Source: Gemmatimonadota bacterium
GTDB taxonomy: Bacteria; Gemmatimonadota; Gemmatimonadetes; Longimicrobiales; Gaopeijiaceae
NCBI GenBank assembly: GCA_016209885.1
Contig: JACQVF010000011.1
Span: 1-64,000 of the forward strand
Direction: 5' to 3'
DNA length: 64,000 nucleotides
Shown here: in pieces, positions 41,890-51,015 of the stretch
Layout: every line of letters begins with the position of its first letter
Position numbering within the stretch: position 1 is the first letter of the stretch
Notes under the pieces: generated by a model
What the model was told of the DNA's origin: nothing
The model's database searches: none
The model's input: the letters and a program-made list of their open reading frames with translations, nothing else
Translations under genes and position numbers: made by a program

Positions 41890-43253
41890 GTCGGGTTCGG
41901 GCGTTGGAGGGGGCGGCGCGCAGGCGGCGGCCACGGGAGCGACGATTGGATTCGGAAGTGCTTATTCTCGCTCCGGCCTTCCCACCAAGCGCGGAGAGCG
42001 GGGTCTATCGCACCCTCAAGTTCGTGAAGTACCTGGGTCTCCTCGGGTGGCGGTCGGTGGTGGTGACGCCCTCCCAGGACGCCTATCCCTTTCTCGATGC
42101 GGGCCTTGCGGAAGAGATCCCTCGAGAGATTGTGGTGTACCGCACGCGCTTCCCCGGGTTGGCCAGGGCGGTACGGGATTGGCTGGACCCGTCGGCTATG
42201 GGCTCCGCGGCGCAGGGCGACAGGCGCCGGCGCGCCATGGCGCGCGTGGTCCGGCGGCTCAACGTACTGGTGATTCCGGACGTTTACGTGACCTGGCTCC
42301 CGTTCGCCGTTTTGGCGTCCGTGCGGGCGAGGCGGCGGCATCGTCCGGGGGTCGTGCTCGCGTCAGCGCCTCCGTCCTCGGTGGCGGTGATCGGAGCGGT
42401 CGTGAGTCGCCTGCTCTCTCTTCCTCTGGTGATCGATTTTCGTGACGGCTGGACGGTAGAGCCTTTTTACCGGGGCTCGGGCAAGCCGGGGAATGCGCTG
42501 CGCTACTGGCTGGAAGGGAAGCTGGAACGCCTTGTTTTTCGGCGCGCCCGGTATGTGATCTGCCAGCAGTCCGTGATGGCGTGCGATTATGCGCGCAAGT
42601 ATCCGATCTGGCGCGAGAAGCTCGTGGTGCTGAACAACGGTTTCGACGAGGACGACTTCAAAGAGGTGAAGCCGTTCCGGTTCGACAGGCCGACGCTGCT
42701 GCATACCGGGTATGTGGAGGATCGGAGGAATCCCGAGGTGTTTTTCCGCGCGCTCGCCCTCCTGCGAATGAGGCGACGGGAGCTGCTGGAGCGGTTTCAG
42801 GTGGTCTTTGTGGGCCGCGTCCGGGCGGATTATCCGAGGCTGGCGGCGGAGATCGGTGTGGGTGATGTGGTTCGGTTCTGGGGTCATGTGGACCACCGAA
42901 CTGCGCTCTCGATGATGCTGGGGGCGTCCGCCCTGTTGCTCCTGACCGGCAGGCATCCATCGGAGTTGCCCGGGAAGCTCTTCGAGTACCTGGGGTCGAG
43001 GCGTCCGGTATTCGGCCTCGCCGTTCCGGGTGGCGAAGCGGCGAGGGTGATCGAAATGGCGGAGGCCGGGGTGGTGGCGGTGGGAGAGGACCCCGGGGAA
43101 GTGGCGCGCGCTCTCGAGGATTTCCTTGAAAGGGTAGTGTCTGGGGGCTGGAACCCCGGCAGCGTCGACCTGTCGCGTTTCACGCGTCGGGCTGCCACGG
43201 AGGCGCTGGCGGGATTACTCGAGCGGGTGGTCGTTCAAGGGGAGGAAACGTGA
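41886..43253 (+). CDS. GT4-like glycosyltransferase, TTG start
   Basis: 455 residues. EVLILAPAFPPSAESGVYRTLKF is the acceptor-side start typical of GT4 enzymes acting on polyprenyl-linked sugars. PLVIDFRDGWTVEP, KLVVLNNGFDEDDF, LLHTGYVEDRRNPE and KLFEYLGSRRPVFGLA follow in the right order. The start is a TTG that overlaps the previous stop as TTGA; the first 20 residues are Arg-rich and may not be translated if TTG 41946 is used. Donor unknown. Confidence 0.82.
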   Translation: MSRVRALEGAARRRRPRERRLDSEVLILAPAFPPSAESGVYRTLKFVKYLGLLGWRSVVVTPSQDAYPFLDAGLAEEIPREIVVYRTRFPGLARAVRDWLDPSAMGSAAQGDRRRRAMARVVRRLNVLVIPDVYVTWLPFAVLASVRARRRHRPGVVLASAPPSSVAVIGAVVSRLLSLPLVIDFRDGWTVEPFYRGSGKPGNALRYWLEGKLERLVFRRARYVICQQSVMACDYARKYPIWREKLVVLNNGFDEDDFKEVKPFRFDRPTLLHTGYVEDRRNPEVFFRALALLRMRRRELLERFQVVFVGRVRADYPRLAAEIGVGDVVRFWGHVDHRTALSMMLGASALLLLTGRHPSELPGKLFEYLGSRRPVFGLAVPGGEAARVIEMAEAGVVAVGEDPGEVARALEDFLERVVSGGWNPGSVDLSRFTRRAATEALAGLLERVVVQGEET

Positions 43254-44107
43254 TGGGAGCCTCTCAGGAGAAAGATGTGAGCTGGTTGAAACGCGAAGTC
43301 GTCCGCTGGTGGCAGGAGAACCCCATGCTCTACGACTGGCAGCGGACTCTCCGCGCTCCAGTCGGCACCCGTGAGTTCTACGAGGAGGTGGACGCCCGCC
43401 TCTGGGCCGGCGCGCGCTTCATGCACGGACCTGGGGGCACCCCGTTCGGCGCGCTGATCGACTACGAGAGATGGCGAGGGAAGCGCGTGCTGGAGGTGGG
43501 GTGCGGCTCGGGCGCGCACGCGGCGCAACTGGCGCGGGCCGGCGCGGCAGTGACCGCGATGGATATCACGGGCAGGGCCACCTGGTTGACGAAGCAGCGC
43601 TCTGAGCTTTTCGACCTGAGGGTGGAGGTTCTTCAGGGTGACGCGGAGCGTCTGCCCTTCACCGACAGGAGCTTCGATCTCGTCTGGTCCTGGGGGGTGA
43701 TTCATCACACGCCGCGCACGGACAGAGCGATCCAGGAGATGCACCGGGTATTGAGGCCGGGTGGAGAGGCGTGTGTGATGGTCTATCACCGCAGCTCCGT
43801 GGCGTACTGGATCAGCATCATGCTCGTGCGCGGGGTGATGCTGGGCGGGCTCTTGCACGGGTCGCCCAGCGAGCTGGCGAATCACTACTCGGATGGGCGG
43901 ATCGCCCGGTTCTTCGTTCGCCAGGAGCTCGTGGATCTCATGAAGGATTTCAGCGCGGTGAAGACGCGGATTTTGTCCCAGCCCACGGACGTGTACCCGG
44001 TTCCGCACAGGCTCAAGCCTTTCGTGATCCATCACGTGCCGGAGCGCTTCACCGCCTTTCTCGCCCGGCGTTGGGGGGTATTCCTTTACGCCCACGCCGT
44101 GAAGTAG
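43250..44107 (+). CDS. Class I SAM-dependent methyltransferase
   Basis: 285 residues from GTG 43250 (GTGA overlap) or the ATG immediately after. VLEVGCGSGAHAAQL, VTAMDITG and LVWSWGVIHHTPRTDRAI are the SAM and Methyltransf_11 motifs. It resembles the 19751 product, with the same HHTP motif, the VLRPGG turn and a YHR shortly after. The hydrophobic stretch SIMLVRGVMLGGLL is part of the lid, not a clear membrane helix. Confidence 0.83.
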   Translation: MMGASQEKDVSWLKREVVRWWQENPMLYDWQRTLRAPVGTREFYEEVDARLWAGARFMHGPGGTPFGALIDYERWRGKRVLEVGCGSGAHAAQLARAGAAVTAMDITGRATWLTKQRSELFDLRVEVLQGDAERLPFTDRSFDLVWSWGVIHHTPRTDRAIQEMHRVLRPGGEACVMVYHRSSVAYWISIMLVRGVMLGGLLHGSPSELANHYSDGRIARFFVRQELVDLMKDFSAVKTRILSQPTDVYPVPHRLKPFVIHHVPERFTAFLARRWGVFLYAHAVK

Positions 44108-44256
44108 GGCAAGGGGCTTCGAGTGCTTCGTGGCGGAGATGTCGCCGGCCGTGCTTCCGGCCAGGGTATCCGCTCGCCGCTTCACGCCATTGACCTCATG
44201 GGGACGCTCGCAGGGAAATCCGCGACGCGCGGACGTTCGGGATGGGCGGGGTTGCC

Positions 44257-45333
44257 ATGTCGATCGTGCTGATCACGGGCTCGGCCGGTCTGGTGGGCTC
44301 CGACGCGGCGGCGTTTTTCTGTGAGAGGGGATACGCGGTCGTGGGGCTGGACAACGACATGCGTCGCTACTTCTTCGGCGAGGCGGCGTCGACGCGCTGG
44401 CAGCGCGATCGCCTGCTGAGCGCCTATTCGAACTACGTTCACCACGACGTGGACGTGCGCGACCGCCGTGCGGTCGATGCGATATTCGGCGAGTACAGCT
44501 CGGACATCGCGCTGGTGATTCACACGGCAGCGCAGCCGTCCCACGACTGGGCTGCGCGGGACCCGGTGACTGATTTCACGGTCAACGCCAACGGGACCCT
44601 GAACCTGCTGGAATGCACGCGGTGTTTCTGTCCGGAGGCGGTTTTCATATTCACCTCGACGAACAAGGTGTACGGGGACCGGCCGAATCGGCTTCCGTTG
44701 ATCGAGCTGGAGACGAGGTGGGAGATCGATCCTTCGCATCCGTATCAGCCGGGCATCGACGAGTCGATGAGCGTGGATGACGCGCGGCATTCGTTATTCG
44801 GCGCGTCGAAGCTGGCGGCGGACGTGCTGGTGCAGGAGTACGGGCGTTATTTCGGGATGAAGACAGCCTGCTTTCGAGCGGGTTGCATCACGGGCCCGAA
44901 TCACTCGGGTGCGGAGCTGCACGGGTTTCTGTCGTACCTGATGAAGTGCGTGGTGATGGGGGCGCGGTACACCGTGTTCGGGTACAAGGGGAAGCAGGTT
45001 CGCGACAATATTCACAGTTACGATCTGGTGAACGCGTTCTTCCACTTCTTCCGCGCGCCGCGTCCGGGGGAAGTGTACAACATTGGCGGGGGTCGTTTCA
45101 GCAACTGCTCGATGCTGGAGGCGATCGCGGAGTGCGAGGATCTGGCGGGCAGGAAGCTCAGCTGGAGGTATGCGGAGTCGAATCGTATTGGCGATCACAT
45201 CTGGTGGATCAGTGATGTCGGGAAGTTTCGGGCGCACTTTGCGGAGTGGAATCTGACGTACGATCTGCGCGGAACGTTGCTGGAGATCCTGGAGCGCAAC
45301 GGGAGCCGGTGGACGGGAGGCGTGACGGGTTGA
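44257..45333 (+). CDS. CDP-tyvelose/paratose 2-epimerase-like SDR
   Basis: 358 residues from ATG 44257 (GCGGGG ribosome site); ATG 44242 adds five residues. [19 protein letters not shown] is the NAD loop, [10 protein letters not shown] the Ser/Thr region, and [28 protein letters not shown] is strongly like the Tyv/RfbE 2-epimerase branch. At the YxxxK position it reads Phe181-Gly-Ala-Ser-Lys185, so the catalytic Tyr seems to be Phe; this may be normal for this branch or may shift the chemistry. No obvious CDP-sugar synthesis genes are in the window, so the substrate may be another keto-deoxy or branched sugar nucleotide. Confidence 0.78.
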   Translation: MSIVLITGSAGLVGSDAAAFFCERGYAVVGLDNDMRRYFFGEAASTRWQRDRLLSAYSNYVHHDVDVRDRRAVDAIFGEYSSDIALVIHTAAQPSHDWAARDPVTDFTVNANGTLNLLECTRCFCPEAVFIFTSTNKVYGDRPNRLPLIELETRWEIDPSHPYQPGIDESMSVDDARHSLFGASKLAADVLVQEYGRYFGMKTACFRAGCITGPNHSGAELHGFLSYLMKCVVMGARYTVFGYKGKQVRDNIHSYDLVNAFFHFFRAPRPGEVYNIGGGRFSNCSMLEAIAECEDLAGRKLSWRYAESNRIGDHIWWISDVGKFRAHFAEWNLTYDLRGTLLEILERNGSRWTGGVTG

Positions 45334-46940
45334 GACGCGTGGAGCAGAATCTCCGGGAGATGGAGCGAAGTCGGGAGGCATACTGGCTGCGGTACCCGGG
45401 AACGTCGCCGGTGAAGCTTCGGTGGCGGGCGCTGACGGTTCGGCACTGCTTTCATGTATTGCCGGGCGAATCGATCCTGGAGCTGGGGGCGGGGTCGGGT
45501 CTGTGGACGGAGCATCTGGCGGGGGTGTTCCGGGGCGAGAACCCCATCACCGCGGCGGTGTTCAACGACTCTCTGATGGAGGAGGCGTCACGGAAGAGGC
45601 TGCCGGGCACGAGGTTCGTGCGGGTGGGGGACCTGGCGGCGGACCTGCCGGTGGAGGGTTTCGACTATGTGGTCGGCACGGCCATCCTGTGCCACGACCT
45701 GTATCCGCAGAACCTTCGTGTGCTGCACGGCCTGCTGAAGCCGGGGGGTCAACTCCTGTTTTTCGAGCCGAATTACTGGAATCCCCAGGTATTCGTGAAG
45801 AACGTTTTTCGCCCGCTGGGGCGGCGGCTGGGGCAGGCGCGCTGCCAGGTGGGGATGCGGAAATACCGGCTGATGCAGATCGCCTCGCATCAGGGGTTCA
45901 CGCATATCGAGGTGATCCCGTATGACATCCTCCATGCTCGGACTCCGCGTCGTCTCATACCGTTGGTGCAGTCGGCCGCGTTCGTGCTGGAGCACGCGCC
46001 GTTGATTCGTGAGCTGTGTGGCACGCTGTATATCTGGGCAAGGAAGCCGGGCGATGAGGAGAGAAGGCGGCCGTGGGTCAATCTTGCGGTCCATGGGGAT
46101 CTGTCGGATTCCGTTTCGGTCGTCGTGCCGTGTCACAACGAGGCCATGAACGTCCCTCGGCTTGTTGGCGCTCTCCTGCAGTTGTACGGGGCCTATATCC
46201 ATGAGATCGTTGTGGTAAACGACAACAGTACGGACCGCACGGCCGAGGTAACACGGGAGCTTATGAAGACGGAGCCGCGTGTGAAGCTCGTGGACTGCGA
46301 TCCTCCCAACGGAGTTGGTCGAGCTCTGCGGCGCGGCTACACGGTGGCGACGGGCCGGTATGTTTTCTCGATGGATAGCGATTTCGTGCAGATCGTTCCA
46401 GAGTTCCGCGATCTTTTCGGCGTGATCGCGTCCGGGCACGACGGCGTAATTGGAAGCCGTTTCTCGCACGAATCCGTGCTGATGAATTATCCGTTCCTGA
46501 AGATCGTGTGCAATCGAGGCTTTCATCTTCTAGTGAATCTGCTGCTTCGGGTTCGGGTGCGCGACATTTCGAACAATCTGAAGCTGTACCGTGCCGAGAT
46601 CCTGAAGAATCTGGAAATCGAGGAGCGGCATTTCGCGGCGAATGTGGAGACAGGTCTCAAGCCGCTCCTGGCGGGCTATGACATTCGCGAGGTGCCGATC
46701 TCCTGGATCAATCGGACGATTGACATGGGGGATTCGTCCTTCCGGATCGCCAAGATTGCTCCCAGCTACTTCCTGGCGCTGCTGCGAATCGTCTGGAGGA
46801 CGTGGCGTGGGCGGCGTGGCTTGGTGAGAGTAGCCGACGTGGGAGGGGAGGCGCTGGGGGATTCCGGTCCCGCTGACGTCCATGTAGCGGGCGGAGGTGT
46901 TGCGGTGGGCAGGCATTTTCCGGAGACGGATCGAGGTTGA
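45330..46940 (+). CDS. SAM methyltransferase fused to a GT2 glycosyltransferase, TTG start
   Basis: 536 residues from TTG 45330 (TTGA overlap); GTG 45339 and ATG 45360 are also in frame. Residues 1-235 are a class I methyltransferase with [15 protein letters not shown] and [19 protein letters not shown]. Residues about 250-480 are a GT2: [27 protein letters not shown] and [10 protein letters not shown] with its DxD, but without the C-terminal helix pair of DPM-type synthases. The last 60 residues are Gly/Val-rich and weakly structured. Coupling methylation to transfer on one chain suggests the two act on the same sugar step. Confidence 0.82.
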   Translation: MRRVEQNLREMERSREAYWLRYPGTSPVKLRWRALTVRHCFHVLPGESILELGAGSGLWTEHLAGVFRGENPITAAVFNDSLMEEASRKRLPGTRFVRVGDLAADLPVEGFDYVVGTAILCHDLYPQNLRVLHGLLKPGGQLLFFEPNYWNPQVFVKNVFRPLGRRLGQARCQVGMRKYRLMQIASHQGFTHIEVIPYDILHARTPRRLIPLVQSAAFVLEHAPLIRELCGTLYIWARKPGDEERRRPWVNLAVHGDLSDSVSVVVPCHNEAMNVPRLVGALLQLYGAYIHEIVVVNDNSTDRTAEVTRELMKTEPRVKLVDCDPPNGVGRALRRGYTVATGRYVFSMDSDFVQIVPEFRDLFGVIASGHDGVIGSRFSHESVLMNYPFLKIVCNRGFHLLVNLLLRVRVRDISNNLKLYRAEILKNLEIEERHFAANVETGLKPLLAGYDIREVPISWINRTIDMGDSSFRIAKIAPSYFLALLRIVWRTWRGRRGLVRVADVGGEALGDSGPADVHVAGGGVAVGRHFPETDRG

Positions 46941-47833
46941 CGACGAGCGATTTGGTGCCCTGTCCGGTCTGCGGCAGCGCCGGTACCAGGCTCTATGTGG
47001 ATGGCGAGGACCGGGGCCTGGTGCCAAGCTCGCTCGGTTCGTCGCGAACGGAGGTGTCGCCCGGCCGCGTCCTCCGGTGCCGTACGTGCGAGCTGGGCTT
47101 CCGCCAGTTGCGGCCGAGCGAGGAGGAATTGGCCCGACTGTACCGCAGGCTGGACGGCAGCGTGTACGGATTGGAGGAGGGGGCACGATCGAGGACGGCG
47201 GAGCGGCACCTCGCCATCGTACGACACTATGTGCGGGTTGGGCGGCTCCTAGACGTGGGCTGCGCCTCCGGGATGTTCTTGAGACTCGCGGCCGAGGGGG
47301 GCTGGAGTGTGGTGGGTATCGAGCCCGCGGAGACCCTGGCCGAGCGGGGGAAGGAGGTTCTTCAAGGCAGGGGCGAGATCCTTTGCGCGACTCTTCAGGA
47401 GGCCTCGCTGCCGGCGGCCTCCTTTGATGTCGTGACGCTCTGGGACGTGCTGGAACACGTTCCGGATCCGGTGAGCTTCTTGCGCTCCTCTGGCGAGCTG
47501 CTGAAGCCGGGTGGGTTACTGTTCGCGAACGTGCCCGATCTGGACAGCCTGGAGGCGCGTCTCCTCGGCGCCCGCTGGCCGCTGTTGCTGCCGGAGCACC
47601 TCAACTACTTCAACCGCGGGAGCCTCAAGCTCTGTGGGGACAGCGCCGGGCTGACGTTGATGCGGTTCGGTCGACGCTCGGCTTCGTTCTCCATCCGGTA
47701 TGTGATGTTTCGTCTGGCACAGCACCGGGTTCCCGGCGCCGGGGTGGGGTATAGGATTGCGAGCCGCAGCGGCATCGGTTCCGTGTTGATTCCCGTGCGG
47801 CTCGGCGAACTGTACGGAGTGTGGCGGCGTTGA
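46937..47833 (+). CDS. Zinc-ribbon class I SAM methyltransferase, TTG start
   Basis: 298 residues. CPVCG near the start (C9/C12) and LRCRTCELGF form the zinc ribbon; LLDVGCASGMFLRLA, VVTLWDVLEHVPDPVSF and PDLDSLEARLLG complete a Methyltransf_23-type enzyme. The TTG start overlaps the previous stop as TTGA. It is of the same domain type as the gene at 10365. C- or O-methylation of a sugar is expected. Confidence 0.82.
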   Translation: MTTSDLVPCPVCGSAGTRLYVDGEDRGLVPSSLGSSRTEVSPGRVLRCRTCELGFRQLRPSEEELARLYRRLDGSVYGLEEGARSRTAERHLAIVRHYVRVGRLLDVGCASGMFLRLAAEGGWSVVGIEPAETLAERGKEVLQGRGEILCATLQEASLPAASFDVVTLWDVLEHVPDPVSFLRSSGELLKPGGLLFANVPDLDSLEARLLGARWPLLLPEHLNYFNRGSLKLCGDSAGLTLMRFGRRSASFSIRYVMFRLAQHRVPGAGVGYRIASRSGIGSVLIPVRLGELYGVWRR

Positions 47834-47897
47834 CGGGCTGCAACGGAGCGAGCACTCGAAGATCTCCGTCCACGACGTTGATCAGGCAGGAAACGGT

Positions 47898-48758
47898 ATG
47901 AGATGGCTGCTTAACAAGATGCCTCTGACGCGGCTTAGGATCTGTTTGGCGCGAGGCGCTTATCATATCATACATCTCCTCCTACGAACGGACAGGCGCA
48001 TCATCACTCGCAGCGGGATACGGTACGAAGTTGATCTTTCAGAAGCGATCGATCTATCGGTCTTCTTATTGGGGCATTTTCAGAAGCATGTCTCTGAGAA
48101 CAAGCGCCTGTCCCTGCCAGAGGATGCCGTTATCTTTGATGTTGGAGCGAACGTTGGAACGATGACCCTGCCGTATGCCAAGCTGGTTCCTGCTGGCAAG
48201 GTCTATGCTTTCGAGCCCACTTTTTTCGCTTTCACGAAGCTCATGAGAAACTTGGAGTTGAATCCTGAACTGGCAGAACGCGTAGTGCCGGTTCAGAGTT
48301 TCGTATCTTCGAGTTGTTGTGCTAAGCCGGATATTAGGGCATATGCTAGCTGGAAGTTAGCGGGGGCGTTTGAAGCTGTGAGACACGGGGTGCACGGGGG
48401 AGCGACGAAGGCGACGAATGGGATAGGAGCGATAACGCTGGACGGATTTTGTGAGCGGAACGGAATCGCTAGATTGGACTTCATGAAGATTGATACTGAC
48501 GGGCACGAGCTTCAAGTTCTAGAAGGGGCGCGAGAATCAGTTGCGACGTTCAGACCCTTGATCATCTTTGAAGCGGGCCTGTATCTGATGGAGGAGGGGG
48601 GGATCACGTTCGCAGATTTTGCGAGTTTGTTTGGATCTTTGGGGTATTGTTTGTTCGACAGCAGGGGACGGCGAAAGATAGACGTAGCAAACTATCGGAG
48701 GCACATTCCGCGGAAGAGCACAATAGACATTTTGGCTGTGCCGACGACGAAACTGTGA
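47898..48758 (+). CDS. FkbM-family methyltransferase with atypical base composition
   Basis: 286 residues. VIFDVGANVGTMTLPYA is the SAM loop of FkbM enzymes, VYAFEPTFFAFTKLMRNLELN the second motif, and LDFMKIDTDGHELQVLEGA the catalytic-region signature. The family O-methylates sugars and polyketides. A clear AGGAAA ribosome site precedes the ATG. Codon use differs from all neighbours: TTA, ATA and AGA codons are common, and bases 48061-48120 contain 30 G+C of 60, in a window that is otherwise clearly richer. This points to recent acquisition from a less GC-rich source. Confidence 0.87.
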   Translation: MRWLLNKMPLTRLRICLARGAYHIIHLLLRTDRRIITRSGIRYEVDLSEAIDLSVFLLGHFQKHVSENKRLSLPEDAVIFDVGANVGTMTLPYAKLVPAGKVYAFEPTFFAFTKLMRNLELNPELAERVVPVQSFVSSSCCAKPDIRAYASWKLAGAFEAVRHGVHGGATKATNGIGAITLDGFCERNGIARLDFMKIDTDGHELQVLEGARESVATFRPLIIFEAGLYLMEEGGITFADFASLFGSLGYCLFDSRGRRKIDVANYRRHIPRKSTIDILAVPTTKL

Positions 48759-49026
48759 AGATAAGTGGAGCGGGATATTGGGTCTGTAGTCTGTAAGAAG
48801 TAGGGGAGCATTTGGGGAGTCTTCTGATCGGGGGGTCTCCGATGCGACCCAATGTCTTGGTGCGGTGGGGAAGAGGGGCAGGGCGGGATCGAGATGGTAG
48901 AGAGTGGCGTGAAGGGTGGGCGGGGGGGGTAGGACGCATGAAGATGGGCCTGCGGTGCAGTGATTCGCTGACGCGGAGCAGTGCGAGGGGGACGGAGCTT
49001 TTCGAGAGCGGAGAGCGGTGGCAGGT
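48759..49026 (+). other. Non-coding spacer after the low-GC FkbM gene
   Basis: 268 bases. The first 70 bases keep the lower GC of the FkbM gene and the rest returns to a G-rich composition, so the boundary of the imported piece probably lies near 48830. An 84-codon frame here (48812-49066) is Arg/Gly-rich and looks spurious. It may hold the promoter of the asparagine-synthase gene, but no good -35/-10 pair was found. Confidence 0.45.
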
Positions 49027-51015
49027 ATGTGTGGCATTGCGGGTGTGGTTCGTCGGGGGGGGCTGACTGCGGTCGACCGTGACGCTGCGAGATGGATGAC
49101 GGCGGCGATGCGCCATCGGGGTCCGGATGCCGAAGGCTATCTGGAGGACGGCTGCGTCGCGTTCAGCATTCGGCGGCTGAGGGTGCTGGACCTGGACACG
49201 GGCGACCAACCGATCTTCAACGAAGACGAGACGGTCGGGGTGGTCTTCAACGGCGAGATCTACAACTACCGGGATCTCGGCCGTGAGCTGCGGGAGCGGG
49301 GTCATCGGTTCCGGACTCGCAGTGACACGGAGACCATCGTGCACGCGTACGAGGAGTGGGGGCCGGGTTGCGTGGAGCGGCTCAGGGGGATGTTCGCCTT
49401 CGCCGTCTTCGACGGGCGCGCCCCGGGAGGGGAAGATCCGTCCCAGGCCCGGGGCCGCGTGTTGGTGGTCCGGGATCGCCTGGGCATCAAGCCGCTGTAC
49501 TACGCGGAGCAGGAGGGCCTGCTCCTCTTCGCGTCGGAGGTGCGCGCGCTGCTGGCCAGCGGCCTGGTGCGGCCGCGGCTCAGCGTGGCGGGTCTCGATT
49601 CCTTTCTGCTGTTCGGTTCGGTGCAGGAGCCGCTCACGCTGATCGACGGCATCATCTCGCTTCCTGCGGGGCATACGCTGGAGGTGGACGTGGGGAGCGG
49701 ACGCTGCGCGCTGAAGCGCTACTGGGACTTTCCGCCATGCGATGGAGGGAGAGACGAATCCTGGGGTGCCCGGGGTCGGTCCGAGGCCGGGGAACCGGCG
49801 GTGCGGGAGCTGCTCGAGGAGGCGGTGCGTCTCCGTCTCGTCTCGGATGTACCGCTCGGGGCCTTCCTGAGCGGCGGGATCGATTCCGGGGCGGTCGTGT
49901 CCCTGATGAGCGACATGGCAAGCGGTCCCGTGAAGACGTTCACCCTGGTCTTCGACGAGCCGCACTTCAACGAGGCGGCCTATGCGCGTGAGTCGGCCAG
50001 CGCCTTCGGGACGGATCACGTGGAGGTGCGGATCACGGGTTCACGGGTTCTGGCGGGGCTTCCGAGAGCCATGGAGGCCATGGACCAGCCGACGATGGAC
50101 GGGATCAACACGTATTACGTCTCCCAGGCGGCGAAGGAGGCCGGACTCACGGTGGCGCTCTCGGGCCTCGGCGGCGACGAGATCTTCGGAGGCTACAGCA
50201 CATTCCGCACCGTCCCACGGCTTCGGCGCCTGCAGCCGCTCGCCCATGCGCTGCCGGCCCCGGCGGCGATGGGCCTGCGCAGTCTTGTCGCGAGGCTGCC
50301 GGCCCTCGGGTCGTGGCCCGGGCGGCAGAAGGTGATGGCGTTCCTGGAGGGGGATCTCCCCTTCGGCGACCCCTATTTCCTGGCGCGTGCGTTATTCACG
50401 CCCGGGCAGGTAGCGGCGCTCCTGGAACCTGAAGTGCGGAGGTGCATTGCCGACGGTTCCCCGGCCGCGCAGCGGGCCGAGGGGACACTCGATCGGGCAC
50501 GCCACTACGATGCGGTGAACGCGGTCTCGTATCTGGAGGTCAGCCACTATCTGCTGAACACTTTGCTACGGGACACCGACCAGATGAGCATGGCTCATTC
50601 TTTGGAGGTGCGGGTCCCGCTGATCGATCACAAGCTGGTGGAGCTCATGTTCCGGATTCCCGGCCACGTGAAGGTGCCGCGGGCTCGGCGCGGCGGGGCC
50701 CGTCGGCCTTCGAAGCCTCTGCTGGTCGAATCGCTGGCGCGGCCTCTTCCACGGGCGATCCTGGGGCGAAGGAAGCACATGTTCATGCTCCCCTGGGAGC
50801 ACTGGCTTCGGCGGGAGTTGCGCCTCGAGGTGGAACGCGGGCTGCTGGGCCCGCCGGACTGTCTTTCGGGCATGGTGAACCGTCAGGCGGTGGCGGAGAT
50901 ATGGCAGCAATTCCTTGCGGGTCGGACTTCGTGGTCGCGGCCATGGAGCCTGTACGTGCTGTTCCGATGGTTGAGCGATCACTGTGACGGCGGATGGTCG
51001 GGGACCCCACCATGA
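49027..51015 (+). CDS. Glutamine-hydrolysing asparagine synthase (AsnB) family amidotransferase
   Basis: 662 residues starting MCGIAGVV, so the catalytic Cys2 becomes N-terminal; for that reason ATG 49027 is chosen although the frame is open nine bases earlier. The glutaminase half has RHRGPDAEGYL and FNGEIYNY. The synthetase half has the ATP PP-loop FLSGGIDSGAVV and GLGGDEIFGGYS, and MAHSLEVRVPLID. In polysaccharide loci, members are thought to amidate the carboxylate of a uronic or other acidic sugar instead of aspartate. Here the nonulosonic acid or an unseen uronate could be the acceptor. It heads the 49027-56380 block. Confidence 0.88.
   Translation: MCGIAGVVRRGGLTAVDRDAARWMTAAMRHRGPDAEGYLEDGCVAFSIRRLRVLDLDTGDQPIFNEDETVGVVFNGEIYNYRDLGRELRERGHRFRTRSDTETIVHAYEEWGPGCVERLRGMFAFAVFDGRAPGGEDPSQARGRVLVVRDRLGIKPLYYAEQEGLLLFASEVRALLASGLVRPRLSVAGLDSFLLFGSVQEPLTLIDGIISLPAGHTLEVDVGSGRCALKRYWDFPPCDGGRDESWGARGRSEAGEPAVRELLEEAVRLRLVSDVPLGAFLSGGIDSGAVVSLMSDMASGPVKTFTLVFDEPHFNEAAYARESASAFGTDHVEVRITGSRVLAGLPRAMEAMDQPTMDGINTYYVSQAAKEAGLTVALSGLGGDEIFGGYSTFRTVPRLRRLQPLAHALPAPAAMGLRSLVARLPALGSWPGRQKVMAFLEGDLPFGDPYFLARALFTPGQVAALLEPEVRRCIADGSPAAQRAEGTLDRARHYDAVNAVSYLEVSHYLLNTLLRDTDQMSMAHSLEVRVPLIDHKLVELMFRIPGHVKVPRARRGGARRPSKPLLVESLARPLPRAILGRRKHMFMLPWEHWLRRELRLEVERGLLGPPDCLSGMVNRQAVAEIWQQFLAGRTSWSRPWSLYVLFRWLSDHCDGGWSGTPP

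Noticed and set aside
48812-49066. 84-codon + strand frame between the FkbM and AsnB-type genes
   Set aside because: Arg/Gly-rich, no ribosome site, overlaps the AsnB-type start in another frame.
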